Origin: Halorubellus salinus
Lineage (GTDB): Archaea; Halobacteriota; Halobacteria; Halobacteriales; Natrialbaceae
NCBI RefSeq assembly: GCF_020567525.1
Contig: NZ_JAJCVI010000004.1
Coordinates: 372,001-436,000, forward strand
Reading direction: 5' to 3'
Length of the DNA: 64,000 bases
In this document: positions 18,077-29,000 of the stretch, one piece after another
Layout of the letters: every line of letters starts with the position of its first letter
Position numbering within the stretch: the stretch's first letter is position 1
Notes under the pieces: generated by a model
What the model was told of the DNA's origin: nothing
The model's input: only the letters and a program-made list of their open reading frames with translations
Databases searched by the model: none
Position numbers and translations under genes: made by a program

Positions 18077-18973
18077 TTATCGTGATCGGGTGGTGATCTC
18101 GCAGCCGTCTTCGGTGACGATGATGGTGTGTTCGCGTTGGCTGACGAGGCAGCCGTCTTCTTCTTTGAGGACGGGGTAGCCGTGGACGATGTCGTTCATT
18201 TTGAGGCGGCGGAGTGCCATCTCGGGGCGGGGGACGTCCAGCCAGCGGGTGGCGAACGGGAGGGTCTTGAAGTCCTCGGTGATCTGTTCGAGGGCCTGGC
18301 GTGCGGAGCGGTCGCGGACGCTGGCTTCGCGTTCGAGCGAGTAGATCTCTTCTTGTTGGCCTTCGGAGACTTTCCCGGAGCCGTCGGTCGCGAACGGTTC
18401 GATGGCGACGACGTCGCCGACCTCGAGGGTGGTGCCCTGGGAGACGCCGCGGTTCGGGATGTTCGGTGCGGTGTGTTGCTCCCAGTGCCCGAGGCCGTGT
18501 CCGGTGAGGTTCACGACCGGATTGTAGCCGTACGCCTCGATGACGTCCTCTATCTCCGCGCCGATCGTGCCGGTGTCGACGCCCGCTTCGACGACGTCGA
18601 GCGCGGCGTCGAGGGCTTCTTCGGCGGCTTCGACGAGGTCCTGGTTCCCGGAGAAGTCGACGGTGACGGCGGTGTCGGCGAGCCAGCCGTCGATGTGGAC
18701 GCCGATGTCGAGTTTCACCATCTCCTCGCCGACGACGCGGTCGTCGTCGGGGCCGGCGGCGCCGTGTGCGGCTTCCTCGTCGACGCTGACGTTCACGGGG
18801 AACGCGGGCGTCCCGCCGAGTTCGCGGATGCGGTCCTCGGCCCACTCGCTTATCTCGAGGTAGCTCGTTCCGACCTCGAGGCGGTCGGCGGCCTCGTCGC
18901 GGACCTGCGCGAGTATCTCGCCGGCCTCCCGGTGCTTCTCGTACTTCTCGGCGTCGAGGTCGACGTCTGTCAT
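18077..18973 (-). CDS. map: Type II methionine aminopeptidase
   Basis: 298 aa, the usual archaeal length. Removes the N-terminal Met from nascent proteins using two metal ions. Metal ligands are in place: KLDIGVHIDGWLADTAVTV (Asp pair), GHGLGHWEQH (His), AIEPFATDG (Glu) and a terminal Glu/His region. The roughly 60-residue insert with ATDGSGKVSEGQQEEIYSL marks the archaeal/eukaryotic type II enzyme. Start ATG at 18973; the upstream in-frame region reads as non-coding Arg/Ser-rich sequence. Divergent from the phosphatase gene and followed closely by hairpin array B. Confidence 0.96.
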   Translation of the reverse strand: MTDVDLDAEKYEKHREAGEILAQVRDEAADRLEVGTSYLEISEWAEDRIRELGGTPAFPVNVSVDEEAAHGAAGPDDDRVVGEEMVKLDIGVHIDGWLADTAVTVDFSGNQDLVEAAEEALDAALDVVEAGVDTGTIGAEIEDVIEAYGYNPVVNLTGHGLGHWEQHTAPNIPNRGVSQGTTLEVGDVVAIEPFATDGSGKVSEGQQEEIYSLEREASVRDRSARQALEQITEDFKTLPFATRWLDVPRPEMALRRLKMNDIVHGYPVLKEEDGCLVSQREHTIIVTEDGCEITTRSR

Positions 18974-19173
18974 ACCCCATCGTTGACCCGTCCGCGAGAA
19001 AGAGGTTGCGTCTCCTCGCGTGCGTCTCTCCGCGTGCGTTCGCGGCCACGACCACGGACCGCGCACCCACGCCACCAGCCGCATGCTACTCGTTGACGAA
19101 CACATTCTACATAGCTCCATAGAGTCGTCATAGCAACGCTTTACGTGCGTTCCCGATCATATAGGTCAAGACC

Positions 19174-19878
19174 GTGACAGCCGACCGATTCGACTTCGAC
19201 GACACCGAGGGTGCCTGGCATCGACGCATCGACCTCGACGACTGGGACGACGTCTACGTCGTCGGGGACGTCCACGGCTGCTTCGACGCGATGAAGCGCC
19301 TGCTCGCGACGCTCGAGGTCACCACCGACGACCTCGTCGTGTTCGTCGGCGACCTCGTCCGGAAGGGCCCGGACTCGAAGGCGGTCGTGCAGACCGTCCG
19401 CGAGGCGGACAACATGCTCTCCATCCGCGGGAACAACGAGGAGAAGCTCCTGCGCGGCGAGAAGGAACTCCCCGAACTCTCCGCCGTCGACGTGGACTAC
19501 ATCCGGTCGATGCCGGTCGTCATCTCCTGGGACGACGGTGTCGTCGTTCACGGCGGCATCGACCCGCGCAAGCCCCTCGCCGAGCACGACGTCGACGACG
19601 TCCAGAACACGCGCTCGCTCACCGACGACTCCTACGGCCGGCCGTTCTGGTGGGACGAGTACGCCGGCGATCGCCGCGCGTTCTTCGGGCACACCGTCCT
19701 CTCCAGTCCCGTCGTCCGCGAGCACGCCATCGGCCTCGACACCGGCTGCGTGTACGGCGGCGACCTCACCGCGTACGACGTCCGGAACGACGAGGTCGTC
19801 GCGGTCGAACTCGACCGCGACGGCCTCTCCCGGAGCGACGACTCCATCGTCGACACTCGCGAACGGGTCGTCGCCTGA
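19174..19878 (+). CDS. PPP-type serine/threonine protein phosphatase
   Basis: 234 aa from a GTG. Calcineurin-like metallophosphatase of the PPP branch: GDVHG near residue 31, GDLVRKGP near 59, then RGNNEEKLL, where the usual GNHE reads GNNE, and a late H in VVVHGGID and FFGHT. The Asn in place of the active-site His in the GNHE box is notable because that His is generally the proton donor. CTTTACG at 19139-19145 is a plausible TATA element. The stop codon abuts the region leading into polyphosphate kinase, so the two may be coordinated, but ppk1 also appears to have its own promoter. Confidence 0.88.
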   Translation: MTADRFDFDDTEGAWHRRIDLDDWDDVYVVGDVHGCFDAMKRLLATLEVTTDDLVVFVGDLVRKGPDSKAVVQTVREADNMLSIRGNNEEKLLRGEKELPELSAVDVDYIRSMPVVISWDDGVVVHGGIDPRKPLAEHDVDDVQNTRSLTDDSYGRPFWWDEYAGDRRAFFGHTVLSSPVVREHAIGLDTGCVYGGDLTAYDVRNDEVVAVELDRDGLSRSDDSIVDTRERVVA

Positions 19879-19985
19879 GTGACTCGCTTCTCGACCTCCG
19901 ACGACGAAACCACCGAGAGCGAGCCAGGCACCAGCACGGACGACGAAGCCACCGAGAGCGAGCGTGTCGTCGGCAGCGACGATGC

Positions 19986-19992
19986 AAATAAA
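19986..19992 (+). promoter_or_regulatory. Putative internal TATA element for ppk1
   Basis: AAATAAA stands out in GC-rich sequence and ends 24 bases before the ATG at 20017. This spacing suggests a leaderless ppk1 transcript and supports that start over the GTG at 19879. The 19879-20016 stretch also contains two copies of an Asp/Glu-coding phrase (ACCGAGAGCGAG). Confidence 0.5.
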
Positions 19993-20016
19993 CCCGAGGG
20001 CGACGAAACGATTGGC

Positions 20017-22398
<2,382 letters not shown>

Positions 22399-22446
22399 CG
22401 ACGGCGACGACGGTGGTGCGGGCGCGTTCTTCCGTGAGCGGTGTCG

Positions 22447-22563
22447 TCAGTCGTCGTCGGCGATCCACGCGCAGTCCGGGCACGCGTCGACGCCCTGGAC
22501 GTTGATCGTCTTCGTGCCGCACTCGGGGCAGGCCGCGCGGCGGTGCTGTGTCTGTTCGAGCAT
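22447..22563 (-). CDS. 38-residue zinc-ribbon microprotein
   Basis: MLEQTQHRRA then CPECGTK and CPDCAW, a rubredoxin-knuckle zinc ribbon, ending ADDD. The start ATG at 22563 lies about 30 bases after a TATA-like CTTTATCA read on the minus strand (around 22589-22596), which supports independent expression. It is convergent with ppk1, 48 bp away. Small haloarchaeal zinc-finger proteins of this size are common; the specific role is unknown. Confidence 0.75.
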   Translation of the reverse strand: MLEQTQHRRAACPECGTKTINVQGVDACPDCAWIADDD

Positions 22564-22649
22564 ACGACCATAGTCGTCATCGACGATGATAAAGATAGGG
22601 TACGACACGCGTCGAAAACCGGTTCTGTGGCGTCGCAGTCGTGTGGTTT

Positions 22650-23210
22650 TCACCGTCTCGGTCGTTCTGGCGGCGACGCGACGGGACGGGACCGGTGCCG
22701 TCGGTCGAGGACGGCGACGACGATGCCTGGGCCGAGGACGGCGACGGCGAGCAGGGCGAGGAGTGCGGACTCCCGGACTGGCGAGTCGAGGAACAGGACG
22801 TTGTACCGCGCGAACCCTCCGGGTGCGGCGAACAGGATGCCGGCGAGTGCGAGGCAACCCGGCCACGCGAGGACCACCCAGCGCCGTCCGGTGCGACCGG
22901 GGAGCCCGTCGGCGTGGGCGGCGACGAGCCAGCCGACGGCAAGCGGTGCGGCCGCGAGCACGACCACGACCGCTGCGACGACGCTAGCGGCGAGGAAGCC
23001 GCCGAGGACGAGGAGCGCACCGACGGCCACCGTCGTCGGCACCGCCACCAGAATCCCGGCGACACGGTCGACGCGGGCGTCAGCGAGCCGTTCGACGGCG
23101 ACGGCGATCACGGCGACGACGGGTGCAGCGAGCACGACCACGACCCCGGTCAGGATCGCCAGGAGCGGGAACCACTCGTACACGCCCACCAGTACGCGCG
23201 CTCGAACCAT
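22650..23210 (-). CDS. Polytopic membrane protein of unknown function
   Basis: 186 aa from the ATG at 23210, nearly all hydrophobic: five or six helices rich in Val, Ala and Leu, with a short basic loop around residue 100 (GLPGRTGRRW) and a basic C-terminal tail (DRRHRSRPVASPPERPRR). No transport or enzyme signature. It lies 24 bp after the isoaspartyl peptidase stop on the same strand, so the two may be co-transcribed. Confidence 0.65.
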   Translation of the reverse strand: MVRARVLVGVYEWFPLLAILTGVVVVLAAPVVAVIAVAVERLADARVDRVAGILVAVPTTVAVGALLVLGGFLAASVVAAVVVVLAAAPLAVGWLVAAHADGLPGRTGRRWVVLAWPGCLALAGILFAAPGGFARYNVLFLDSPVRESALLALLAVAVLGPGIVVAVLDRRHRSRPVASPPERPRR

Positions 23211-23234
23211 CAACCCGCCGCGGGACTGCGCTGG

Positions 23235-24179
23235 TCACTCGACGACGACGGCGGTCTGCATGAGCTCGGAGTTGTACGCACTGCCGGCGTTCCCGTCGGC
23301 GTCGAGGACGATGACGCCCGCCTGCGAGCCCGTGAGTTCGCCGAACTCGTCGATGGCGAGCGCGGCGGCGTCGTCGGCGTCCCGACCGGATTCGACGTGG
23401 CGGACGGCGCGGCGCGCGAGCGTGACGCGAGCGATGTCCTCGCCCGCGCCAGTGGCGCTCGCACCGCCGGCTGGCGCGCAGTAGAACCCGTTCCCGAGCT
23501 GGGGGACGTCCCCGACGCGCCCGGCGAGCGCGAACCACCGACCGCCCGTCGACGTCGCCGCAGCGATGCGATCGCCGTCGCGCGCCACCGCACCGACGGT
23601 GTCGTGGTCGGTGTGGTCGGCCCCGCTCTCGCTGGCGTGGTCGGTGTGATCGTCACCGGCGCGGTCGTCGGACTCGGGGTCGGCGTTCGCCGCGCCACCC
23701 CGCCCAAACCGGTCCGCGAGCCACGCGAGGTGCTCGCTCGGCGATCCCGTCGGCGGGTCCGCGTTCGCGTACTTCTCGCGCGTTCGGTCGGTGAAGAGGT
23801 CGCCGTCGGTGTCGACGCCGTAGTCGTCGGCGAGCGAGACGGCGTGCTCGCCGGAGACGAGGACGTGCGGGGTCTCCTCGAGGACGACGCGTGCCGCCGA
23901 GACGGCGTGCTCGACGCCCGGCATCGAGCACGCGGCGCCCGCGTCGCGGTCGCTCGTCATGACGCCGGCGTCGGTGCGGACGACGCCGTCGGACTGGACG
24001 GCACCGCCGATACCGGCGTTGAACCGGGGCGACGATTCGAGGACGTGGAGGGCTGCTTCCACCGCGTCCAGCGGTGTCGCTGCGTTCGCACCTTCGTTCG
24101 CGGCGTCGTCGAGTATCGCCTGTCGGCTCTCGGGTTCGTCCGGCGCACTCCCTGCGCCGCCGTGCACGATGACCTGCAT
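23235..24179 (-). CDS. Isoaspartyl peptidase / L-asparaginase (Ntn hydrolase)
   Basis: 314 aa. Self-cleaving N-terminal-nucleophile hydrolase acting on isoaspartyl peptides or asparagine. HGGAG at residues 6-10, the glycine-rich FNAGIGGAVQSDG and RTDAGVM mark the alpha chain. The predicted cleavage and nucleophile is Thr in HDTVGAVARD, after a polar linker rich in Asp and His (ADHTDHD). The beta chain carries STGGRWFALAGRVGD and GTGAGE-like SATGAGEDIAR. Start ATG at 24179. Upstream, 24310-24340 looks promoter-like (CAAGTACTTTGG on the minus strand), giving a leader of about 110 bases. Confidence 0.92.
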   Translation of the reverse strand: MQVIVHGGAGSAPDEPESRQAILDDAANEGANAATPLDAVEAALHVLESSPRFNAGIGGAVQSDGVVRTDAGVMTSDRDAGAACSMPGVEHAVSAARVVLEETPHVLVSGEHAVSLADDYGVDTDGDLFTDRTREKYANADPPTGSPSEHLAWLADRFGRGGAANADPESDDRAGDDHTDHASESGADHTDHDTVGAVARDGDRIAAATSTGGRWFALAGRVGDVPQLGNGFYCAPAGGASATGAGEDIARVTLARRAVRHVESGRDADDAAALAIDEFGELTGSQAGVIVLDADGNAGSAYNSELMQTAVVVE

Positions 24180-24462
24180 GGCTTGGGACGCGGCCCCCCG
24201 GCGCTTAACGCTTGCCGACCTGGGTCCTGGCTGGAGGGCACGCGCACGGCCAGCTCCATCGCCTCCAGGACAGCGAGCGTGTCGCGGTCTCCCATGGTAC
24301 CTGGCCCCAAAGTACTTGTGCCGTGCTAACTCTTGACTAAGACGTGATGCGGACAATACGCTTGCGACGACCGTGACGTCGTCCGCGCGACCACCGACGC
24401 AGCGGGCGGCACCTACGAACGCACCGACGACCGCCGACCGATGGGCCTCCGACACGCGATGC

Positions 24463-24722
24463 CCGCGGTGAACTGCCTGCACCGCGGTCACTCGAACCGT
24501 ACCCGAACCGGCGCTTCCGCGACTCCCGCGGCGAATCACCTGCGCCGCGGCCGCCCGAACCGAACGCGAACGACCTCGAACCGAACGCGAACCAGACCGG
24601 TCACGCCCGCGGTGAACTGCCTACACCGCGGCCGACCCGCACCGCCCGCGACGAACGCCCGCACCGGACGCACCGATCACTCGAACCACACGCGACCCCG
24701 CGGTGGACTGCCCGCACCGCGG
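24463..24722. repeat. Four 25-nt hairpins with conserved stem, 9-nt loop
   Basis: At 24463-24487, 24607-24631 and 24698-24722 the arms are CCGCGGTG and CACCGCGG around 9-base loops (AACTGCCTG, AACTGCCTA, GACTGCCCG). At 24526-24550 the arms are CCGCGGCG and CGCCGCGG around AATCACCTG: a T-A pair has become C-G with pairing kept. Intervals between starts are 63, 81 and 91 bp and the sequences between hairpins differ. Confidence 0.85.
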
Positions 24723-24924
24723 CCGACCCGCACCGCACGCCGACTGCCCCACGACGGAGACACAGACGTCGTGGCCGACGACGCACGTACCGTGCTGTCG
24801 CGGCGCAGGCCACGCCGCGACCGACCGGCACCGATCCGCGATCACGTACCGCGAGCCAACCCGAACCGCACGCACACCACCTTCCTGCTGCCGCCGGCAG
24901 AACCCTCGCAGCAGCCTCGCCGCG

Positions 24925-25130
24925 CCGACCCGTCGTGCTGAGTCCGTTGCCGCCGCGCCGACCCGTCGCCGTGCGCTGACCTCGTAGCCGTGCGCTGACC
25001 TCGTCGTCGCGCCGAGTTCGCCGTCGTCGTGCCGACCCGTCGCCGTGCGCTGACCTCGTCGTCGAACGTTGACCTCGTCGCAACGCCGAGTCCGCTGTCG
25101 TCGCGTCGAAACCGCTGTCGTCGCGCCGAT
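24925..25130. repeat. Degenerate 19-21-bp tandem repeats
   Basis: The 18-mer GCCGTGCGCTGACCTCGT occurs at 24968-24985, 24987-25004 and 25042-25059, with related units (CGCGCCGACCCGTCG, CGAACGTTGACCTCGTCG) filling the rest at roughly 19-21-bp spacing. Confidence 0.75.
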
Positions 25131-25301
25131 TCCTCCTTGCGCTTCGCACCGTCAGCCCCGCAGTCGCCGTCCTCGTGCTTTCGCGCGAGCCGGTGCGCCG
25201 CCAGCGGAACCACGAACACGGTGGCAAAACTTTCGTCCCGACCACGTCGAGAACGCCCGCAAACACGCCGACGTCGCGGGTCTCGCAGCCAAATGATAGG
25301 C

Positions 25302-25308
25302 CTTTTAG
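25302..25308 (+). promoter_or_regulatory. TATA element for icd
   Basis: CTTTTAG lies 28-34 bases before the icd ATG at 25336, with a purine-rich CCAAATGATAGG just upstream that may serve as BRE. Confidence 0.6.
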
Positions 25309-25335
25309 GCGGGTGTTCCGACCATCTAGCCGAGT

Positions 25336-26613
<1,278 letters not shown>

Positions 26614-26786
26614 CGACGCGACCGCGGCCGCGGTTCTTCTCTCTCTTCGCCGCGCTCGATAGCCGACGGCTCGGTGGTTCGGTCGTCTCGGCACTGGGTC
26701 TCGCGATGCGTCGGCGGCTGTCGTTTCGAGTCGATGGCGCGTGGAGTCCGGTAGCGGTTTGGGCGCGCGGTCGTTCTGTGTGATTG

Positions 26787-27509
26787 ATGGACGACGCGGC
26801 CGACGCTGGCGGGTTCGAGTGGCGCTGCGAGCACTGCGGGGAGCGGACGCCCAAGCACAATCCGCCGTGTTCGAACTGCGGGGGGATGTCCCTGGAGAAG
26901 GTGCCGTTGGACGGGGAGCGCGACGTGCGGGAGGCGGAGTCACTCCTGGGGACGTCGCGGCGCGCGCTCGTCGGGTACGGCGTGGCTGGCGCGGTCGCGC
27001 TGTTCGGTGGTGGGTACTTGGTGTGGGAGGAGTACACGCCGCCGGCGATACCGGACGCACCGGGGAGTGCGGAGCGCGCTGGCGGTCTCTCGCTGTCGGC
27101 GGTCGAGGACGCGATCCTGGATGGCGTGAACGCCGAGCGCGACGTCGACCTCGCGGCCGAGGGGCGGGTGGTCGACGCGGCGCGGTACGCGACCGCGTAC
27201 ACGGTCACGACGGGCGAGGACGGGAGTGCCCGCGAGCTGTTCGGGCGACTCCGGGACTTCCGACTCGGACAGTTCCAGTTCGTTCGACGGATTCTCACCG
27301 GCGCCGAGGACGAACGCGCGATCGAGGGGTTCGCGGACGCGGACGCCGTCGCGGACGCGTTCCTCCGGAACCTCCTCGGGGACGACGACGTGCGCGCGTT
27401 TCTGACTGCCGAACGCTTCGAGCACGGGAGCGCGGACGTCCACGTCTCGCCGAACGGCGACGTGTACGCGTCCGTCGTCGTCGCGAGCGGCGGCACGGGC
27501 GTGCTCTGA
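26787..27509 (+). CDS. Zinc-ribbon, single-helix membrane protein with divergent CAP-like domain
   Basis: 240 aa. Residues 10-35 hold CEHCGERTPKHNPPCSNCGG, a zinc ribbon. One transmembrane helix follows at about 58-78 (ALVGYGVAGAVALFGGGYLVW). The C-terminal 140 residues have the layout of a CAP/SCP domain: AILDGVNAERDVDLAAEGRVVDAARYAT at the start and VHVSPNGDVYASVVVAS as the last strand. The characteristic CAP His and Glu residues are not evident, so it may be inactive. Topology suggests a cytoplasmic ribbon and an outside domain. Domain call for the C-terminal part is tentative. Confidence 0.7.
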   Translation: MDDAADAGGFEWRCEHCGERTPKHNPPCSNCGGMSLEKVPLDGERDVREAESLLGTSRRALVGYGVAGAVALFGGGYLVWEEYTPPAIPDAPGSAERAGGLSLSAVEDAILDGVNAERDVDLAAEGRVVDAARYATAYTVTTGEDGSARELFGRLRDFRLGQFQFVRRILTGAEDERAIEGFADADAVADAFLRNLLGDDDVRAFLTAERFEHGSADVHVSPNGDVYASVVVASGGTGVL

Positions 27510-27585
27510 GCGCCGACGCCGCTCGGCGGTCCGGTGGCATGATGCGAGCGAAACCCCTTCGAGGGTTCCGTGCGTCGGTCCGCGC

Positions 27586-28080
27586 ATGACTGACGTACGC
27601 GTGCAGGTTGCCGACGCGGAGGACGAGCGCGAGGACGCGTTCGCGGTGCGGCGCGTGGTGTTCGTGGACGAGCAGGACGTCGACGAGAGCCTGGAGTGGG
27701 ACGACTGGGACGACGACCCGGCGACGACGCACGTCGTCGCGTACGACCGCGACCCGACGCGAGACGCCGCGCTCGCGGTCGCGGACGGCGTGCGGCCGGT
27801 GGGCGCGGCGCGGATCCGGCCGAAGGACCGCGAGGCGGCGGCCGTCGGGAAGGTCGAGCGCGTCGCCGTCCTCGAATCGTATCGTGGAACCGGCGTCGGG
27901 CGAGCGCTGATGGACGTGCTCGAGACCGAGGGCGGGGAGCGTGGGTTCGAGTCGTTCCTCCTGTACTCCCAGACGCAGGCGGCGGGGTTCTACGAGCGAC
28001 TCGGGTACGAGCGCTTCGGCGACGAGTTCGACGAGGCCGGCATCCCGCACGTGAAGATGCGGAAGGACGCGACGAGCTGA
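27586..28080 (+). CDS. GNAT-family N-acetyltransferase (ElaA-like)
   Basis: 164 aa. The acetyl-CoA loop is RGTGVGRALMDVLE, preceded by VERVAVLESY and followed by LYSQTQAAGFYERLGYERFGDEFDEAGIPHVKM, a C-terminus typical of the ElaA/YjcF group. The N-terminal VRRVVFVDEQDVDESLEWDDWD also fits that group. Starts 76 bp after the CAP-like gene; the next gene begins 59 bp downstream. Substrate unknown. Confidence 0.9.
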   Translation: MTDVRVQVADAEDEREDAFAVRRVVFVDEQDVDESLEWDDWDDDPATTHVVAYDRDPTRDAALAVADGVRPVGAARIRPKDREAAAVGKVERVAVLESYRGTGVGRALMDVLETEGGERGFESFLLYSQTQAAGFYERLGYERFGDEFDEAGIPHVKMRKDATS

Positions 28081-28139
28081 GCGTTCGCGCTCGCGACGGA
28101 GGGAGGAGACTTACGCCGGTCGGGTGCGAAGCCGAGCGC

Positions 28140-28946
28140 GTGCCGTCTCGACGCGCCCTCCTCCAGGCCGTGGCGGCGAGCGCGCCAGCGCTCGCCCCGA
28201 CCGGAGCCGATTCGACTCGAAGCGACGCCGTCGCGAGTCCGATGACCGTCGGTGTGGCCGTGCATCGCGTCCGGTCGATCCCCGACCGCACCTTCCGGCG
28301 CGTGGTGCGGGCGGTCGACCGGGGCGTCGAGCAGGTCGCGCGGAACGCAGACCGGGAACTCGACCGCGACGTCGAGTACGACGTCGTCGCGGGTGCGACC
28401 GCGCCCCGCGGAACCGTGGTGACGAACACGCGCGACGCGGTCTACAGGTCCACGGCGAACTGGCTCGACGCGACCGACCGCCGCGACCCCGACGCCCTCC
28501 ACCTGATGCTCGTCGACGCACCCCTCCAGCAGTCCATCGGCTACGGCGGGAACCGCTCGCACGTCAAGTACGACGGGCCGGTGTCGTACGCGAACGTCGG
28601 CGCGACCGAACGGTGGGACGACGCGGCGGTCACGGACAACATGGCGGTCCACGAGGTGCTGCACGGGCTCGTGACGCCCTACGACGCTCGCCCCGTCATC
28701 GGTCGTGGCTGCGAGCACGACCTCGGCGCGGTCATCCCGGCGGGCGACGGCCGCGGCGCCATCGTGACGCCGCTGGCGACTGCGTACGCGGAGACGACCG
28801 TCGGTGGCGAAACCCAGTGGCCAGGGTCGGGCTGTCTCGGGCACTTCTCGCAGGACGTCGGCTACGACCCCGACTGGTGGGGGCACACGTACGCGCTGTC
28901 GCCGGCGACGCTCGCCGCGACCGCGCGCTACCTCGGCCGCATCTGA
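28140..28946 (+). CDS. Tat-exported protein with HExxH metalloprotease-like motif
   Basis: 268 aa from a GTG at 28140; TTACGCCG at 28111-28118 is a weak TATA candidate. The N-terminus MPSRRALLQAVAASAPALAP is a short Tat-like signal. HEVLH at residues 171-175 fits a zincin motif, with GCEHDLG downstream offering a possible third ligand (His193). Upstream, ALHLMLVDAPLQQSIGYGGNRSHVKYDG and SYANVGATERWDDAAV read as a mixed alpha/beta fold typical of secreted zincins. Probable extracellular or surface metallopeptidase; family not identified. Confidence 0.7.
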   Translation: MPSRRALLQAVAASAPALAPTGADSTRSDAVASPMTVGVAVHRVRSIPDRTFRRVVRAVDRGVEQVARNADRELDRDVEYDVVAGATAPRGTVVTNTRDAVYRSTANWLDATDRRDPDALHLMLVDAPLQQSIGYGGNRSHVKYDGPVSYANVGATERWDDAAVTDNMAVHEVLHGLVTPYDARPVIGRGCEHDLGAVIPAGDGRGAIVTPLATAYAETTVGGETQWPGSGCLGHFSQDVGYDPDWWGHTYALSPATLAATARYLGRI

Positions 28947-29000
28947 CTCCCGTTCGCCGCCTCGAACGACACTAAGTAGCACGCGTACCTAGCGGGTGGT

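Larger units (their letters stand above)
24180..25335. other. 1.16-kb repeat-rich non-coding stretch
   Basis: No open frame here has the codon pattern or residue balance of the neighbours; the long minus-strand frames are Arg/Gly/Ser-rich shadows of repeats. From left to right: leader and promoter-like bases of the isoaspartyl peptidase (24180-24345), a set of four hairpins (24463-24722), C-rich sequence with scattered CGAACC words, degenerate 19-21-bp repeats (24925-25130), and the icd promoter (25289-25335). The upper strand is markedly C-rich. It could be an untranslated RNA locus or decayed DNA. Confidence 0.6.

Noticed and set aside
19879-20016. GTG 19879 as the start of polyphosphate kinase
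   Set aside because: Possible, but the added residues are repetitive acidic sequence and a TATA-like element sits within them 28 bases before ATG 20017.
22553-22570. GAGCATACG at 22558 as another hairpin-family core
   Set aside because: No 8-bp stem follows, and the match is explained by the reverse complement of the microprotein start codon context.
24463-24722. The four 25-nt palindromes as a CRISPR array
   Set aside because: Intervals are irregular (63, 81 and 91 bp), repeats include variable loops, and no cas genes are near.
24842-25219. 125-codon minus-strand frame in the non-coding stretch
   Set aside because: Composition (ARRQRT, GDGSARR repeats) follows the DNA repeats rather than a halophilic protein, and there is no promoter or RBS.
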